DNA from: Paraburkholderia tagetis
GTDB lineage: Bacteria > Pseudomonadota > Gammaproteobacteria > Burkholderiales > Burkholderiaceae
Assembly: GCF_022213065.1 (NCBI RefSeq)
Contig: NZ_JAKLJA010000004.1
Span: 62,001-126,000, forward strand
DNA: 64,000 bases
Direction of reading: 5' to 3'
Positions 63,126 to 64,000 of this stretch are shown here, one piece after another. Within the stretch, counting starts at the first letter, position 1. Each line of letters starts with the position of its first letter. The position numbers and the translations under genes are program-made. The notes under the pieces were generated by a model. That model was not told where the DNA came from and made no database searches. It saw only the letters and a program-made list of their open reading frames with translations.

Positions 63126-64000
63126 ATTTCCGACATTGCCGAACACCCATGAACTTACAACCGTCCGTTGCCGAAGTGATGCCTTCAACCGCTCCCGCTG
63201 CGCGCACAGCGCGCGAGACCCGTTCGCCGCGCAGGCTGCGCCCGTCGCTGATCGCCGCCTCGCTCGCGGCATTGTGGCTGGCGGGCTGCGCCGTTCGCCC
63301 GACGCCGTTTACCGACGCTGAGCGCGTGCAGAGCGCGCAAGCCGACCGCACGGCGATGTTCGCGGACCAGCCGCCGCTGGCCGCGCCCGTGACGCTCGAA
63401 GAGGCGATGGCGCGCGCGATCCGCTACAACCTCGACCATCGCCTGAAAATGATGGAAGAGGCGCTCGCGCAAAAGCAGCTCGACGTCGCCAACTTCGACA
63501 TGCTGCCGCGCCTGACCGCGCAGGCCGGCTATACGAACCGCAATCATCCGCTTGCGTCGTCGTCCGAGGGGCTCTACACGAATACGGAGGTCGTGCCGCC
63601 GTCGTTCTCGACCGACCAGAACGATCGCACGGCCGATCTCATGTTCTCGTGGAATCTGCTCGATTTCGGCGTGAGCTATTTCGAGGCGAAGGAGCAGGCC
63701 GACCGCGTGCTCGTGGTCGAGCAGCGCCGGCGCAAGGTCATGCAGTTGATGATGCAGCAGGTGCGCGAGGCGTATTGGGAAGCCGTGGGCGCGCAGCGAC
63801 TCTCGAGCCGCGTCGGGCCGCTGCTCGCGCAGGCGAAGCAGGCGCTCGACGACTCGCGCCAGTCGCAGCAGGAGGGTTTGCGCTCGCCGCTCGACACGCT
63901 CGCCTATCAGCACTCGCTGCTCGACATCATGCGGCAGCTCGAAATCGTGCGCGACCAGCTCGACGAAGCCAGGCCGCGCCTGGCCTCGCTGATGAACGTC
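63122..64000 (+). CDS. TolC-family outer-membrane efflux lipoprotein, N-terminal part (runs off window)
   Basis: ATG 63122 overlaps the adhesin stop as ATGA and an in-frame ATG at 63149 is also usable; the frame is open to the window end (about 284-293 residues). A signal segment with lipobox LAALWLAGC (Cys47 from 63149) is followed by LEEAMARAIRYNLDHRLKMM and alpha-helical barrel repeats (AQAGYTNRN, FSWNLLDFGVSYFEAKEQAD), the standard TolC/OEP architecture. The coupling suggests it exports the adhesin as part of a type I secretion system, whose ATPase and adaptor would lie to the right. Confidence 0.9.
   Translation, partial: MNFRHCRTPMNLQPSVAEVMPSTAPAARTARETRSPRRLRPSLIAASLAALWLAGCAVRPTPFTDAERVQSAQADRTAMFADQPPLAAPVTLEEAMARAIRYNLDHRLKMMEEALAQKQLDVANFDMLPRLTAQAGYTNRNHPLASSSEGLYTNTEVVPPSFSTDQNDRTADLMFSWNLLDFGVSYFEAKEQADRVLVVEQRRRKVMQLMMQQVREAYWEAVGAQRLSSRVGPLLAQAKQALDDSRQSQQEGLRSPLDTLAYQHSLLDIMRQLEIVRDQLDEARPRLASLMNV

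Noticed and set aside
61554..63272. Long minus-strand frames opposite the adhesin (also 59028-60362, 56637-57854, 59417-60478)
   Set aside because: They repeat with the period of the sense repeats and encode Arg- or Val/Ser-rich nonsense; they follow from the codon bias of the adhesin array.

Overview
The window reads like a chromosomal segment of a Burkholderiaceae bacterium (Paraburkholderia/Caballeronia/Burkholderia type). This is inferred from the GC-rich, densely coded sequence, the many LysR regulators and the PxpABC, NCS1 and Liv transport operons. I see no rRNA, tRNA, CRISPR array, intact insertion sequence or prophage.

Region 1 (about 0.5-30 kb) looks like one catabolic neighbourhood for methylated proline or glycine betaines and proline. 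It holds a glutathione-independent formaldehyde dehydrogenase, a proline operon (pruA, a PotABC-type ABC transporter without its own binding protein, putA), a pyrroline-2-carboxylate-reductase-like Ldh2 enzyme, two N-formylglutamate-amidohydrolase paralogues, and an FAD dehydrogenase in an operon with hutD and etfBA. It also holds ETF-quinone oxidoreductase, a binding-protein gene with a proline-racemase-family enzyme, a DddP-like M24 protein, and a Rieske oxygenase/reductase pair of the GbcAB/Stc2 type. The pieces fit a pathway of uptake, Rieske N-demethylation, FAD/ETF N-demethylation, formaldehyde oxidation, then proline to glutamate. Five copies of TGAAC-N4-GTTCA link a BetI-like TetR gene, the proline operon and the distant binding-protein gene, which probably supplies the orphan transporter. 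The P5C dehydrogenase half of PutA has lost its catalytic Cys and Glu, which explains the stand-alone PruA at the head of the operon.

Region 2 (30-42.4 kb) holds an MFS transporter, a decayed reductase tail, an NCS1 permease and a 5-oxoprolinase operon (pxpA, biotin carrier, biotin carboxylase, pxpB, pxpC) with a divergent LysR gene. It also holds a ParDE toxin-antitoxin pair and a leftward livF / HD-domain oxygenase-like / SDR operon.

Region 3 (42.6-51.7 kb) is visibly more GC-rich. It has a divergent liv binding-protein/livGHM set, hyuAB, a 66-residue Cys-rich protein and an FCD-type GntR regulator. The regulator and the liv promoter share a 12-bp motif.

Region 4 (51.9-64 kb) appears to concern surface or interbacterial functions. 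It holds a protein with two nuclease-like motifs, a GNAT, a small DUF6916-like protein, a tail-collar protein, a ~2700-residue DUF4347 adhesin with 14 modules of about 139 residues, and the start of a TolC-family lipoprotein coupled to it by an ATGA overlap.
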